From an uncultured Clostridia bacterium (lineage in GTDB: Bacteria > Bacillota > Clostridia > Tissierellales > Peptoniphilaceae), in assembly GCA_945916025.1 (NCBI GenBank), contig CAMEGD010000045.1:1-10363 (forward strand): 10,363 nt of DNA, in the 5' to 3' direction. The position numbers were made by a program, and so were the translations under genes. Of this stretch, positions 1 to 6,571 are shown in pieces (the stretch's first letter is position 1; every line of letters begins with the position of its first letter). The notes under the pieces are model-generated. The model had not been told where the DNA came from. It ran no database searches and saw only the letters and a list, made by a program, of their open reading frames with translations.

Positions 1-642
1 TATAGAGAAACTATTACTCAAACTGTTCAAGTACAAGGAAAACACAAGAAACAATCTGGTGGAGCAGGTCAATACGGAGACGTATGGATGAGATTTGAGC
101 CATCAAGTGAAGAATTTGAATTTGAGGAAGAGGTATTTGGAGGTTCAGTACCAAGAAACTACTTCCCAGCAGTTGAAAAAGGTATAGAAGAAGCCAAAGA
201 ACATGGAGTACTAGCTGGATATCCAGTAGTAAACTTCAAGGCAGTACTATATGATGGATCTTACCATGATGTAGACTCTAACGAAATGTCTTTCAAACTA
301 GCAGCTCATTTAGCCTTCAAAGCAGGTATGGAAAAAGCTGGCCCAGCATTATTAGAACCAATAATGAAAGTTGAAATAACAATTCCTGATTCTTATTTAG
401 GAGATGTTATGGGAGATATTAACAAACGTAGAGGTAGAATCCTTGGAATGGACCAACAAACAGACGGTTCTCAACTTCTAATAGCAGAAGCTCCACAAGG
501 AGAGCTATTTGAATATGCAATAGACTTAAGAGCTATGACCCAAGGTAGAGGAAACTTCTCTATGGAATTTGTAAGATATGAACAAGTTCCACACGAAGTA
601 TCTCAAGCTATAATTGAAAAATCTAAAAAAGATAAAGAATAA
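1..642 (+). CDS. fusA: Elongation factor G (FusA2-like), C-terminal part; 5' end outside window
   Basis: Translation GTPase that moves tRNAs and mRNA through the ribosome after peptide transfer. The reading frame is open from base 1, so the gene enters from the left; 213 residues are visible of roughly 690 in the family. The visible part starts inside domain IV, shown by GKHKKQSGGAGQYGDV, and continues into domain V with PDSYLGDVMGDINKRRGRI and the late MTQGRGNFSMEF. The GTPase domain is not in the window. The wording of domain V (RRGRILGM, DLRAMTQGRG) is closer to the EF-G2/FusA2-like branch than to the canonical fusA of the str operon, and no rpsG or tuf follows. An ATG at 88 is internal, not the start. 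A hairpin terminator follows within 20 bases. Family is certain; which paralogue is less so. Confidence 0.93.
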   Translation, partial: YRETITQTVQVQGKHKKQSGGAGQYGDVWMRFEPSSEEFEFEEEVFGGSVPRNYFPAVEKGIEEAKEHGVLAGYPVVNFKAVLYDGSYHDVDSNEMSFKLAAHLAFKAGMEKAGPALLEPIMKVEITIPDSYLGDVMGDINKRRGRILGMDQQTDGSQLLIAEAPQGELFEYAIDLRAMTQGRGNFSMEFVRYEQVPHEVSQAIIEKSKKDKE

Positions 643-657
643 TACTTTACAGATATT

Positions 658-687
658 AGGACTAGGGAATTTTCCTTAGTCCTTTTT
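658..687 (+). terminator. Intrinsic terminator of the EF-G gene
   Basis: The arms AGGACTAGGG (658-667) and CCTTAGTCCT (674-683) pair over 10 bp with one G-U, loop AATTTT, followed by TTTT. It begins 15 bases after the EF-G stop codon. Confidence 0.85.
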
Positions 688-692
688 GAATG

Positions 693-721
693 AAAAAATC
701 CCCGCTAAATGACGAGGATTT
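693..721 (-). terminator. Intrinsic terminator of the ATP-grasp gene
   Basis: Read on the minus strand, AAATCCTCG (721-713) pairs with CGGGGATTT (704-696) with one G-U, and the T-run continues to 693. It lies 10 bases past the stop of the minus-strand gene. With the plus-strand terminator at 658-687 it forms two independent back-to-back terminators between convergent genes. Confidence 0.82.
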
Positions 722-731
722 AATATAAATA

Positions 732-1922
732 TTAACTTCTACCTAATTTTCTATTTATTCTCTTTAAGACAGCTGAAATGGCAAACTTTGTACCTGGCCA
801 TGGGTCATCTAGAGAAAATGTAGATGCAACTACATCCTTGTTTTTGTTTTGGCTAATAAGTTCTTCGCGGGTAAGCTGACCACTAAATAAGTAGCCTCTC
901 ATGGAAGAAATGTCCTCATAAAGGTATCTCCACCTTTTGTTAGTATCATAATCTATTATATTAGACCCAATATCTCCCCCAATAGAATCTACAAAGTATA
1001 AATAAGGAGTATCCATACCGATTTCCACATGGAGCTGGGTAAAGTTTACGAACCTTACATTTACTTCCATAAGGTAAATCAAACCATTATTTTCATCCCT
1101 CTTCATCTCAATTTCAATAAAGCCCCTAAAATTCAAGGCTTCAACTAGGGGAATAGCAAATTCAGCAGCTTCCGGAATCCACTTTTGGGCAGCTACAGTA
1201 GATGCACCAAAGTTGTTTGGCCACTGACGAACTTTGTATTCAGTAGTATAGTAGGCTAGCTTTCCATTTCTATCTACATAGGCATCAAAGTTGTAATTGT
1301 TTTCTTCTGGTCCTGGAATAATCCTTTGGATAAAGACCTTTTGATTATCTTTTTTAGTAAGCTCTAGGACTCTCTTAAGTTCCCTTTCACTTTCTACAAA
1401 AAATGCCTTTTCCCTATAAAGGTCTACAAAAGTAGGAGAGTCAGCGGGCTTTAAAATAAGAGGATATCCAATCTCATCCATAACCACATCATAAAGATTG
1501 TCTATATCTGGAGAAATAGTTTCAGGAGTCCTAATATTGTGGTCCTTAGCTATTTCATCAAGTCTGGACTTGTCCATTAAGTCAGTGAGAAGTCCTTTTC
1601 TGTCCATTGGAAATAAGTAATAATCCTTAAGTTCAAAAAAGTACTTGTCCAAAAACTCCACATAAGGATCAGCAGTCGGCATTAAGACAGGCTTTTCATC
1701 TTGGGCTCTACCATAGCGAAGCAAAAAGTCTAAATAAGCCTCTTCCTCCCTTTCATAGTGGGGAGCAATCAGGGCTTCCTTTACATATTTACTTTTTCCA
1801 TAAAGGTTCTTGTCACCATGATTTACAGTAACTACGTGGATACCTTTTTTTCCTAAACTTCTAACAACAGCTAAACCTATATAATAATTAGTACCAAGTA
1901 CTACAGCCTTATTATTTGCCAT
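732..1922 (-). CDS. ATP-grasp family carboxylate-amine ligase, substrate unknown
   Basis: A 396-residue cytoplasmic enzyme predicted to activate a carboxylate as an acyl phosphate with ATP and join it to an amine (COG3919-like predicted ATP-grasp carboligase). Residues 5-33 look like the Rossmann-type pre-ATP-grasp domain (VVLGTNYYIGLAVVRSLG). The ATP-grasp fold follows: YPLILKPADS (153-162) carries the ATP-binding lysine, QRIIPGPEEN (199-208) the linker, GFIEIEMKRD (267-276) and YLMEVNVRF (283-291) the acidic Mg-ATP residues including the E-x-N pair. D-aspartate ligases that make the Asp cross-bridge of some Gram-positive peptidoglycans belong to the same broad group and are similar in length, so that is a possible role, but I see nothing substrate-specific. 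The ATG follows a strong ribosome binding site (AAAGGAGGG). It is a single-gene unit with its own promoter and terminator. No lesions seen. Confidence 0.88.
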   Translation of the reverse strand: MANNKAVVLGTNYYIGLAVVRSLGKKGIHVVTVNHGDKNLYGKSKYVKEALIAPHYEREEEAYLDFLLRYGRAQDEKPVLMPTADPYVEFLDKYFFELKDYYLFPMDRKGLLTDLMDKSRLDEIAKDHNIRTPETISPDIDNLYDVVMDEIGYPLILKPADSPTFVDLYREKAFFVESERELKRVLELTKKDNQKVFIQRIIPGPEENNYNFDAYVDRNGKLAYYTTEYKVRQWPNNFGASTVAAQKWIPEAAEFAIPLVEALNFRGFIEIEMKRDENNGLIYLMEVNVRFVNFTQLHVEIGMDTPYLYFVDSIGGDIGSNIIDYDTNKRWRYLYEDISSMRGYLFSGQLTREELISQNKNKDVVASTFSLDDPWPGTKFAISAVLKRINRKLGRS

Positions 1923-1949
1923 AAAAATCCCTCCTTTGTACTTAAAAAT

Positions 1950-1978
1950 ATTATACCAATTAAGAAAAATAAAGACAA
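1950..1978 (-). promoter_or_regulatory. Sigma-A type promoter of the ATP-grasp gene
   Basis: On the minus strand TTGTCT (1978-1973) and TATAAT (1955-1950) are 17 bases apart, and TGG directly before the -10 gives an extended -10. The start of transcription would lie about 20 bases before the ATG, leaving room only for the ribosome binding site. Confidence 0.8.
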
Positions 1979-1987
1979 TTTTTTTGA

Positions 1988-2080
1988 AATCTGACTAAGG
2001 TAGGAGCAGGGGCAGTAGTCCTAAAGGACGTACCAGAAGGAAAAACTGTAATTGGAATACCTGGGGAAATAAAAAACTAG
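1988..2080 (+). pseudogene. C-terminal remnant of a serine acetyltransferase-like (hexapeptide) enzyme
   Basis: Thirty codons before a TAG at 2078-2080 read VGAGAVVLKDVPEGKTVIG followed by IPGEIKN. This is the last coil and C-terminal end of left-handed beta-helix acyltransferases and matches serine O-acetyltransferase (CysE) best; other members such as DapH or NeuD-type enzymes end similarly. An in-frame TGA at 1985-1987 closes the frame upstream, and there is no start codon or ribosome binding site, so only the tail survives and the 5' ~85% is gone. An intact hairpin terminator sits 1 base after the stop codon, where the terminator of the full gene would have been. The left border abuts the promoter of the divergent ATP-grasp gene, so the deletion end must lie near 1980-1990. 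That this is a relic is clear; the exact subfamily is less certain. Confidence 0.75.
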
Positions 2081-2081
2081 G

Positions 2082-2109
2082 GAGTTAGCTTAATAGCTAG
2101 CTCTTTTTT
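2082..2109 (+). terminator. Intrinsic terminator left from the acyltransferase gene
   Basis: GAGTTAGCT (2082-2090) pairs with AGCTAGCTC (2095-2103), one G-U, loop TAAT, followed by six T. It also insulates the next operon, whose -10 box starts 28 bases further on. Confidence 0.85.
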
Positions 2110-2133
2110 AATGAATAAGGTCAGTTTTTTTTA

Positions 2134-2142
2134 TGGTATAAT
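2134..2142 (+). promoter_or_regulatory. Extended -10 promoter of the DUF45/pncA/rlmH operon
   Basis: TGGTATAAT combines a perfect -10 box (2137-2142) with the upstream TG of an extended -10. No good -35 box is present at 16-18 bases. Normal spacing puts the transcription start at or within 1-2 bases of the ATG at 2149, so the mRNA would be leaderless or nearly so. Confidence 0.65.
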
Positions 2143-2148
2143 GAACCT

Positions 2149-2787
2149 ATGAAAATACAACTAAACGGACAAGACAGGGACCTTTATGTAGAATACAAAA
2201 AGAAAAAGCATACAAACCTTGTAATTTCGCCAGAAGGCTTTATTACAGTAAGAGCACCTATAGGAACAAGTGAAGAAGAACTTAGGACTCAAATTAAACC
2301 CTTAATTCCCAAAATAGAAAAGAAACTAAGAGAAATAGAAAAAAATAAGAAAATCTATGAAGAAGGATCCTTTAATAATGATGAAACCTTTAAGCTATTT
2401 GGAGAATATAAGGCCTTTTCAGACTACAATTTGGACCCAAAGGACAAGGAAGAAGTAAAAAAGTTTTATACAAAAAATCTAAAGGAAGTCTTAGAAGAAT
2501 ACTTAAAAAAATACACAAAAGAGATGAGACTAAAGTACAAGACCTATAAGATTACAGAAACAAAGACTACTTGGGGAACTTGTAACTCAGAAAAAATACT
2601 TACCTTTAATCTAAGGCTAGTAATGGCACCTAAAGAATCAATAGAATATGTAGTAGTCCACGAACTAGCCCACTTAAAGCACATGAACCACGACAAGAGT
2701 TTTTGGACCCTAGTTGGAAAGGCCATGCCAGATTATAAGGAAAGACAAAAATACCTAAAGACCTTTGGTCAATTTATGGAAATATAG
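2149..2787 (+). CDS. YgjP/DUF45-type (COG1451) zinc metallopeptidase-like protein
   Basis: A 212-residue soluble protein of the DUF45/YgjP family, which has a gluzincin-like metal site. Residues 171-181 read HELAHLKHMNH, giving the HExxH pair (H171, E172, H175) plus a third likely ligand, H181; this is the family's HELxHxxxxNHxxxFW signature. TTWGTC (140-145) is the equivalent of the conserved WGSC segment. The N-terminal half (residues 1-60) is the charged beta-rich region usual for the family. The biological substrate is not established; some members are annotated as UTP pyrophosphatases. The start is odd: no Shine-Dalgarno sequence precedes the ATG and the promoter's -10 box ends 6 bases before it, which suggests leaderless initiation. 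It is first in an operon with pncA (9-base gap) and rlmH. Confidence 0.85.
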   Translation: MKIQLNGQDRDLYVEYKKKKHTNLVISPEGFITVRAPIGTSEEELRTQIKPLIPKIEKKLREIEKNKKIYEEGSFNNDETFKLFGEYKAFSDYNLDPKDKEEVKKFYTKNLKEVLEEYLKKYTKEMRLKYKTYKITETKTTWGTCNSEKILTFNLRLVMAPKESIEYVVVHELAHLKHMNHDKSFWTLVGKAMPDYKERQKYLKTFGQFMEI

Positions 2788-2796
2788 GAGGATAAG

Positions 2797-3330
2797 ATGG
2801 ATTTAGTAATAATTGATTGCCAAAATGATTTTATATCAGGAACTATGGCTTGTAAGAGAGGAGAAGAAGCAGTAGAAAAAATAGTAGAATTTTATAATGA
2901 AGATATGAATGTCTACTATACATCAGACTTTCATCCCATTAATCACATGTCCTTTAAGGACCAAGGAGGGATTTGGCCAGCCCATTGTGTAGAAGGAACT
3001 TTAGGGGCAGAAATTCATGACAAGCTCCACGAATCTATTTTCCCACCAACAAACGAAAACACCTATTACAAGGGCAGACACCCAAAATTTGAAGAATATT
3101 CAGGAGCAAAAGCCAGAAACGGAAATGACCAGATGCTAAAAGATCAGCTTCCAGAAAAAGTCTACCTAGGAGGAATAGCATCAGAATATTGTGTAAGACA
3201 AACAGCCCTTGACTTACAAAAATTAGGAAAAGAAGTAGTAGTTTTAAAGGATTTATTAGCCTACGTAGATGAAGAAGACCATAAGAAAAACCTAAAAGAC
3301 CTTGAAGAAAAAGGAATTACAATAAAGTGA
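2797..3330 (+). CDS. pncA: Nicotinamidase
   Basis: Hydrolyses nicotinamide to nicotinate and ammonia, feeding the Preiss-Handler route of NAD salvage; cytoplasmic. The 177-residue protein has the full isochorismatase-fold catalytic set: Asp7 in IIDCQNDF, Lys92 in YYKGRHP and Cys132 in GIASEYCVRQTALD. The metal ligands of nicotinamidases are also visible as D44, H46 and H50 in SDFHPINHMSF, with H63 in WPAHCVEGT. WPAHC distinguishes true nicotinamidases from other cysteine hydrolases of the fold. The ATG follows an AGGAGG site that starts at the last base of the preceding gene's stop codon. The stop codon overlaps the start of rlmH, so the two are translationally coupled. Intact, normal length. 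Confidence 0.93.
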   Translation: MDLVIIDCQNDFISGTMACKRGEEAVEKIVEFYNEDMNVYYTSDFHPINHMSFKDQGGIWPAHCVEGTLGAEIHDKLHESIFPPTNENTYYKGRHPKFEEYSGAKARNGNDQMLKDQLPEKVYLGGIASEYCVRQTALDLQKLGKEVVVLKDLLAYVDEEDHKKNLKDLEEKGITIK

Positions 3331-3809
3331 CAATCCACATACTTGCAGTAGGAAAACTAAAAGAAAAATACCTAAAACAAGCCATAGAAGAATACGAAAA
3401 AAGACTAAAGGTATATACAAAAATAAAAATCACAGAAATCCCAGACTTGCAGGCACCAGAAAACCTATCAGAAAAGGACTTAGAAAAACTAAAAGAAAAA
3501 GAAGGAGAAAAAATCCTAGGGAAAATAAAAAACTCAGACTATGTAATAACCCTAGAAATCCTTGGCCGCCAACTTTCCAGCGAAAAGTTCGCAAACCTTT
3601 TAGAAAAAGAAATGATAGAGGGAATGGGCAGAGATATAGTATTTGTAATAGGAGGCTCAAACGGCCTATCAAAACAGGTAATGTTTAGATCAGATTATGC
3701 CCTTAGCTTTTCAGAAATGACCTTCCCCCACCAGCTAATGAGGGTTATACTAATGGAGCAAATTTATAGGGCCTTTAGGATTATTAATAATCATCCTTAT
3801 CATAAGTGA
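3327..3809 (+). CDS. rlmH: 23S rRNA (pseudouridine1915-N3)-methyltransferase
   Basis: SPOUT-class methyltransferase that methylates pseudouridine 1915 in helix 69 of 23S rRNA on assembled ribosomes, using S-adenosylmethionine. The 160 residues match the family length. The knot region that binds the cofactor is visible as FVIGGSNGLS (106-115), followed by the conserved SFSEMTFPHQLMRVILMEQIYRA and the hallmark C-terminal NHPYHK that enters the active site. The start is a GTG whose last bases form the TGA stop of pncA (GTGA overlap); an AAGGA lies about 11 bases upstream, and the N-terminus (TIHILAVGKLKEKY) aligns with the usual RlmH start. Last intact gene of the operon; no terminator of its own is evident directly after it, and the following sequence is a gene fragment. 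Confidence 0.95.
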   Translation: MTIHILAVGKLKEKYLKQAIEEYEKRLKVYTKIKITEIPDLQAPENLSEKDLEKLKEKEGEKILGKIKNSDYVITLEILGRQLSSEKFANLLEKEMIEGMGRDIVFVIGGSNGLSKQVMFRSDYALSFSEMTFPHQLMRVILMEQIYRAFRIINNHPYHK

Positions 3810-3828
3810 TTTGTAAAAGAGGATAATT

Positions 3829-3942
3829 TTGAAAAAAGATATTAAATACGAAAAGCTAACAGATAAAAATGTAAAAGAAATAGTAGAGAAATACACTTCT
3901 TATTATAATAATGTAGAAGGTGATTGTTGGACTTTTGAATAA
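3829..3942 (+). pseudogene. N-terminal fragment of a GNAT-type acetyltransferase
   Basis: A TTG at 3829 has a good ribosome binding site (AGAGGA at 3818-3823) and opens 37 codons ending at TAA 3940-3942. The peptide contains IKYEKLTDKNVKEIVEKYT and NNVEGDCWTFE. This resembles the first 35-40 residues of larger GNAT acetyltransferases, whose acetyl-CoA-binding motifs come much later and are missing here. About 20 bases after the stop lies CCCCTCAGGC followed by six T (3964-3979), which looks like the descending arm and T-run of a terminator with no partner arm upstream. I infer one deletion that removed most of the gene and the left arm of its terminator. The frame, start and truncation are clear; the family is recognised from a short stretch and is less certain. 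Confidence 0.5.
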
Positions 3943-4021
3943 GAGAATAAAACTAACCTAAAACCCCTCAGGCTTTTTTATGAAACCCTTTACAAGATTT
4001 TACTAGAGGCATAAAATAATC

Positions 4022-4219
4022 ATAAGCTTACATCTTTAATTTCATCCAGAGAGGTGAAAACAAGTATGGAATAGAAGTTGGAAAACCAGCAAATTTAATA
4101 ATTATGAACAACGATAACTTTTACAATGCTATAAATGTAAGAAGCGAAATCCTTTATTCTATTCACAAGGGCAGAATAATTTCTAAGACAAAACCAAAGG
4201 GAAAAAAGACTTATTTTAG
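4022..4219 (+). pseudogene. codA: C-terminal remnant of a cytosine deaminase (CodA-like)
   Basis: The frame through 4065-4205 reads KYGIEVGKPANLIIMNND, then NFYNAINVRSEILYSIHKG and RIISKTKPK. This is the C-terminal end of the amidohydrolase family member cytosine deaminase, where the chain returns to the small beta domain (compare the YGIEAGNSANLIIL of E. coli CodA). Upstream, the relic continues in another frame (KLTSLISSRE around 4023-4055), so there is at least one frameshift near 4050. No catalytic histidines remain. Downstream, the open frame runs on through the hairpin terminator at 4226, whereas a neighbouring frame stops at TAG 4217-4219; a slip in the A-run near 4202-4207 would restore that natural end. 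An apparent 69-codon frame from ATG 4104 is therefore not an independent gene. Confidence 0.72.
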
Positions 4220-4225
4220 AATTTT

Positions 4226-4251
4226 AAGGGGCAGATTTATGCTCCTTTTTT
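4226..4251 (+). terminator. Intrinsic terminator left from the codA-like gene
   Basis: AAGGGGCA (4226-4233) pairs with TGCTCCTT (4240-4247), one G-U, loop GATTTA; the T-run reaches 4251. It lies just after the probable original stop of the codA-like relic. Confidence 0.75.
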
Positions 4252-4258
4252 ATCTTAC

Positions 4259-4294
4259 AAAAACCCTCTCTACTGGCTTTAGTAGGGAGGGTTT
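4259..4294 (-). terminator. Intrinsic terminator of the proA-proB operon
   Basis: A 14-bp stem with one G-U: 4294-4281 pairs with 4274-4261, loop of 6. Read on the minus strand it ends in five T (4263-4259). It begins 22 bases after the proB stop codon. On the plus strand it lacks a T-run, so its direction is minus. Confidence 0.85.
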
Positions 4295-4316
4295 AGATCT
4301 TTGTCTATCTTAAATT

Positions 4317-5132
4317 TTATTGATTATTATCAAGACCTCTTACTAGGGTGTACTTAGATTTATCTTCAAATACATCTAAGACGGCATCGTGAGAGTTTCC
4401 ATTTGTAATTACCAAATTGCAGCCATACTTAGTGACTTTTTTGGAAGCTTCAATTTTGGTTTCCATACCACCAGTTCCAAAGGAACTTTTTCCGTCAACT
4501 GAGATTTTTTCTTTAAATTCAAATATATTATCTATATCTTCATATAGCAGAGCATCATTAAACTTATGTGGATTTTTATTATAAATACCCTCGATATCAG
4601 ATAGGAGGATAACTAAATCCGCCCCCCAAAGTACTGCGGTATGGGCTGAAAGCATATCGTTATCTCCAATTTTTATTTCATCAACACTAATAGTATCATT
4701 TTCGTTGATAATTGGAACTACCCCTTCGTCTAGTAGGGTAAATAAGGTATTTCTAATATTTAGATTCCTGTTCTTTTCCTCAAAGTCATCCTTTGTGAGA
4801 AGAATTTGAGCAACGTGAATATCTTCCTTCAAAAAGATTTTTCTATATTCCCCCATTAGTTCTACTTGGCCAATGGCACAAAGGGCCTGTTTGTAGTTAA
4901 TGTCTTCTTTTCTAGACCATTTTTTTATGGAGGAAGCTCCTGCTATTCTGGCTCCAGATGATACAATTATGACCTCTTTGCCCATATCTATTATGGCTTT
5001 AACTTGTTTACAAAGATTTTCCATAAAGTCTGTATTTATTTTTCCGTCATGGCCTGTTAGAGTTGAGGACTCAATTTTTATAATAATTTTTTTTGTTGAA
5101 TTTATTAATTCTTTTCTACTTATATTCTCCAT
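4317..5132 (-). CDS. proB: Glutamate 5-kinase, short form without PUA domain
   Basis: First step of proline synthesis: ATP-dependent phosphorylation of glutamate to glutamyl 5-phosphate, handed to ProA. The 271 residues cover only the amino-acid-kinase fold; the C-terminal PUA domain of longer (~365 residue) enzymes is absent, as in other short ProB proteins. Motifs: VSSGARIAGA, NENDTISVDEIKIGDNDMLS (glutamate and Mg binding), LLSDIEGIYNKNP and SSFGTGGMETKIEA (nucleotide loop). The N-terminal phosphate loop reads KIESSTL (19-25) where the family normally has K-x-G-[ST]-S, so a Gly is replaced by Glu21. The ATG at 5132 has a GAGGGG site overlapping the proA stop and a 10-base gap to proA. A longer start at 5165 overlaps proA and adds residues unlike the family. 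Second in a proA-proB order, the reverse of the common proB-proA. Confidence 0.92.
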   Translation of the reverse strand: MENISRKELINSTKKIIIKIESSTLTGHDGKINTDFMENLCKQVKAIIDMGKEVIIVSSGARIAGASSIKKWSRKEDINYKQALCAIGQVELMGEYRKIFLKEDIHVAQILLTKDDFEEKNRNLNIRNTLFTLLDEGVVPIINENDTISVDEIKIGDNDMLSAHTAVLWGADLVILLSDIEGIYNKNPHKFNDALLYEDIDNIFEFKEKISVDGKSSFGTGGMETKIEASKKVTKYGCNLVITNGNSHDAVLDVFEDKSKYTLVRGLDNNQ

Positions 5133-5142
5133 ACAAACCCCT

Positions 5143-6384
5143 CTATCTTGTCTGTCCAGTTCCAATAATTATATACTTTTTAGAAATAAGTTCTTGGAGT
5201 CCAATTGGTCCTCTTGCGTGGATTTTTTGGGTAGAAATACCCATTTCTCCGCCAAAGCCAAACTCTCCTCCATCTGTAAATCTACTGGAGGCATTTACAT
5301 ATACAGCTGCTGCATCCACCTTCTTTTGAAAGTCAAGGGCATTGTTAATGTTGTTAGTTACAATTACCTCTGAATGACCTGTGCCGAAGGTATTAATATG
5401 GTCTATGGCCTCATCTAAAGTGTCTACAATTTTTATTCCAAGGACATAGTCTAAATATTCAAGTTCCCATTCACTATCTGGAATATCCTTAGAATCTTTT
5501 AGTATTTCCTTTGCTCTTTTGTCTACTCTAATTTCTAACTTTTCTTTAGTTTCTTCATAAAGTCTAGACAATAAGTCTTTTGCTATATTTTTGTGAACAA
5601 GTAGTTTTTCTATAGCATTACAGACGCCTACTCTTTGAAGTTTTGCATTTTTAATAATATTTATTGCCATAGCCATATCTGCAGATTCGTCTACAAACAA
5701 GTGGTTATTTCCCTCTCCAGTTTGAAGGGTAGGTACGCTAGCCTCTCTAAGGACCATTTGTATAAGACCCTTTCCACCCCTTGGAATTGCTAAATCAACT
5801 AAGTCGTTAGCTGTTAGGATTTCCTTTACAATTTCCCTGTTCCTATCCTTTACCAGGTGGACTACATCAGGGGGAATGGTAGAGCCCTTGAGACCTTCAA
5901 TTATAGATTGTTCTAAGGCGATATTTGATTTTAAAGAATCAGATGATCCTCTTAAGATAACAGCATTCCCTGACTTAAGGGCCAAGCTAAATGCATCTAT
6001 TGTAACATTTGGTCTAGACTCAAAAATAATTGCTATGACTCCAATAGGAACGGAAATCCTAGTTAGCCTAAGACCATTAGGAAGGGTATCTGTATAATCT
6101 GATTTTCCAATTGGGTCAGGCAAAGCTATTATAGTATGGATTGCATGGATCATCCCATCAATCCTACTTGAATCTAAATAGAGCCTATCAATTAAGCCGG
6201 GACTCATTCCAGATTCTTTTGCCTTTTCCACATCAATAGCATTGGCAGAAATTATTTTTTCCTTATTTTTCTCTAGAGATTCTGCCACTAATCTAAGGGC
6301 CTTGTTCTTTTCTAAGGTATTACAAGTGGAAAGGACTCTTTGAGCCTTTATTATTTGATTTTTATATTCTGAAAAATATCCCAT
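5143..6384 (-). CDS. proA: Glutamate-5-semialdehyde dehydrogenase (gamma-glutamyl phosphate reductase)
   Basis: Second step of proline synthesis: NADPH-dependent reduction of glutamyl 5-phosphate to glutamate semialdehyde, which cyclises to pyrroline-5-carboxylate. The 413 residues are the normal length for this aldehyde-dehydrogenase-fold enzyme. Cofactor-binding region PIGVIAIIFESRPNVTIDA (113-131), LKSGNAVILRG (136-146), the segment IPRGGKGLI (200-208), the catalytic cysteine Cys255 in RVGVCNAIEKLL and the late TGHSEVIVT and VYVNASSRFTDGGEFGFG are all present. The ATG is preceded by AGGAGG at 6 bases. It is the first gene of a two-gene minus-strand operon and would form a functional complex with ProB; proC is not in the window. 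No lesions seen. Confidence 0.97.
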   Translation of the reverse strand: MGYFSEYKNQIIKAQRVLSTCNTLEKNKALRLVAESLEKNKEKIISANAIDVEKAKESGMSPGLIDRLYLDSSRIDGMIHAIHTIIALPDPIGKSDYTDTLPNGLRLTRISVPIGVIAIIFESRPNVTIDAFSLALKSGNAVILRGSSDSLKSNIALEQSIIEGLKGSTIPPDVVHLVKDRNREIVKEILTANDLVDLAIPRGGKGLIQMVLREASVPTLQTGEGNNHLFVDESADMAMAINIIKNAKLQRVGVCNAIEKLLVHKNIAKDLLSRLYEETKEKLEIRVDKRAKEILKDSKDIPDSEWELEYLDYVLGIKIVDTLDEAIDHINTFGTGHSEVIVTNNINNALDFQKKVDAAAVYVNASSRFTDGGEFGFGGEMGISTQKIHARGPIGLQELISKKYIIIGTGQTR

Positions 6385-6441
6385 TTGGACCTCCTACTGT
6401 TTCTTTTTTAAACTTGACAATAAATTAAATAATTAAATTTA

Positions 6442-6447
6442 ATTATA
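6442..6447 (-). promoter_or_regulatory. -10 box of the proA-proB promoter, with overlapping palindrome
   Basis: On the minus strand TATAAT (6447-6442) lies about 58 bases before the proA ATG. No convincing -35 box is seen at 16-18 bases. A perfect 14-bp palindrome, AATTAAATTTAATT (6431-6444), overlaps the end of the -10 box and the likely transcription start. It could be an operator, but palindromes are frequent in such AT-rich sequence. Confidence 0.5.
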
Positions 6448-6571
6448 CTACAATTTTCGACTTATACTACTAAATATTTTATTAAGTTGCAAGTAAGAAC
6501 TGGGTTTGTAAGTAAAAATTTACATAAATACTATAAAAATTGAGGAATTTTAAAAATAATTAAAATAAATA

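Noticed and set aside
4104..4313. 69-codon plus-strand open frame as an independent gene
   Set aside because: Its first half is the C-terminus of cytosine deaminase, and its second half runs through two hairpin terminators; no ribosome binding site precedes the ATG.
5133..5165. Longer proB start (MELDRQDRGVC extension)
   Set aside because: It overlaps the end of proA and lacks homology; the ATG at 5132 has a GAGGGG site at the right distance.
4900..5373. 157-codon and overlapping 78-codon plus-strand open frames
   Set aside because: They lie antisense across proB and proA, have no family-like sequence and are shadows of real coding frames.
6414..6443. Plus-strand promoter TTGACA with TTTAAT at 18 bases
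   Set aside because: It lies inside the proA leader pointing away from proA, and a much better promoter (6572-6600) sits at the T-box; AT-rich sequence makes chance likely.
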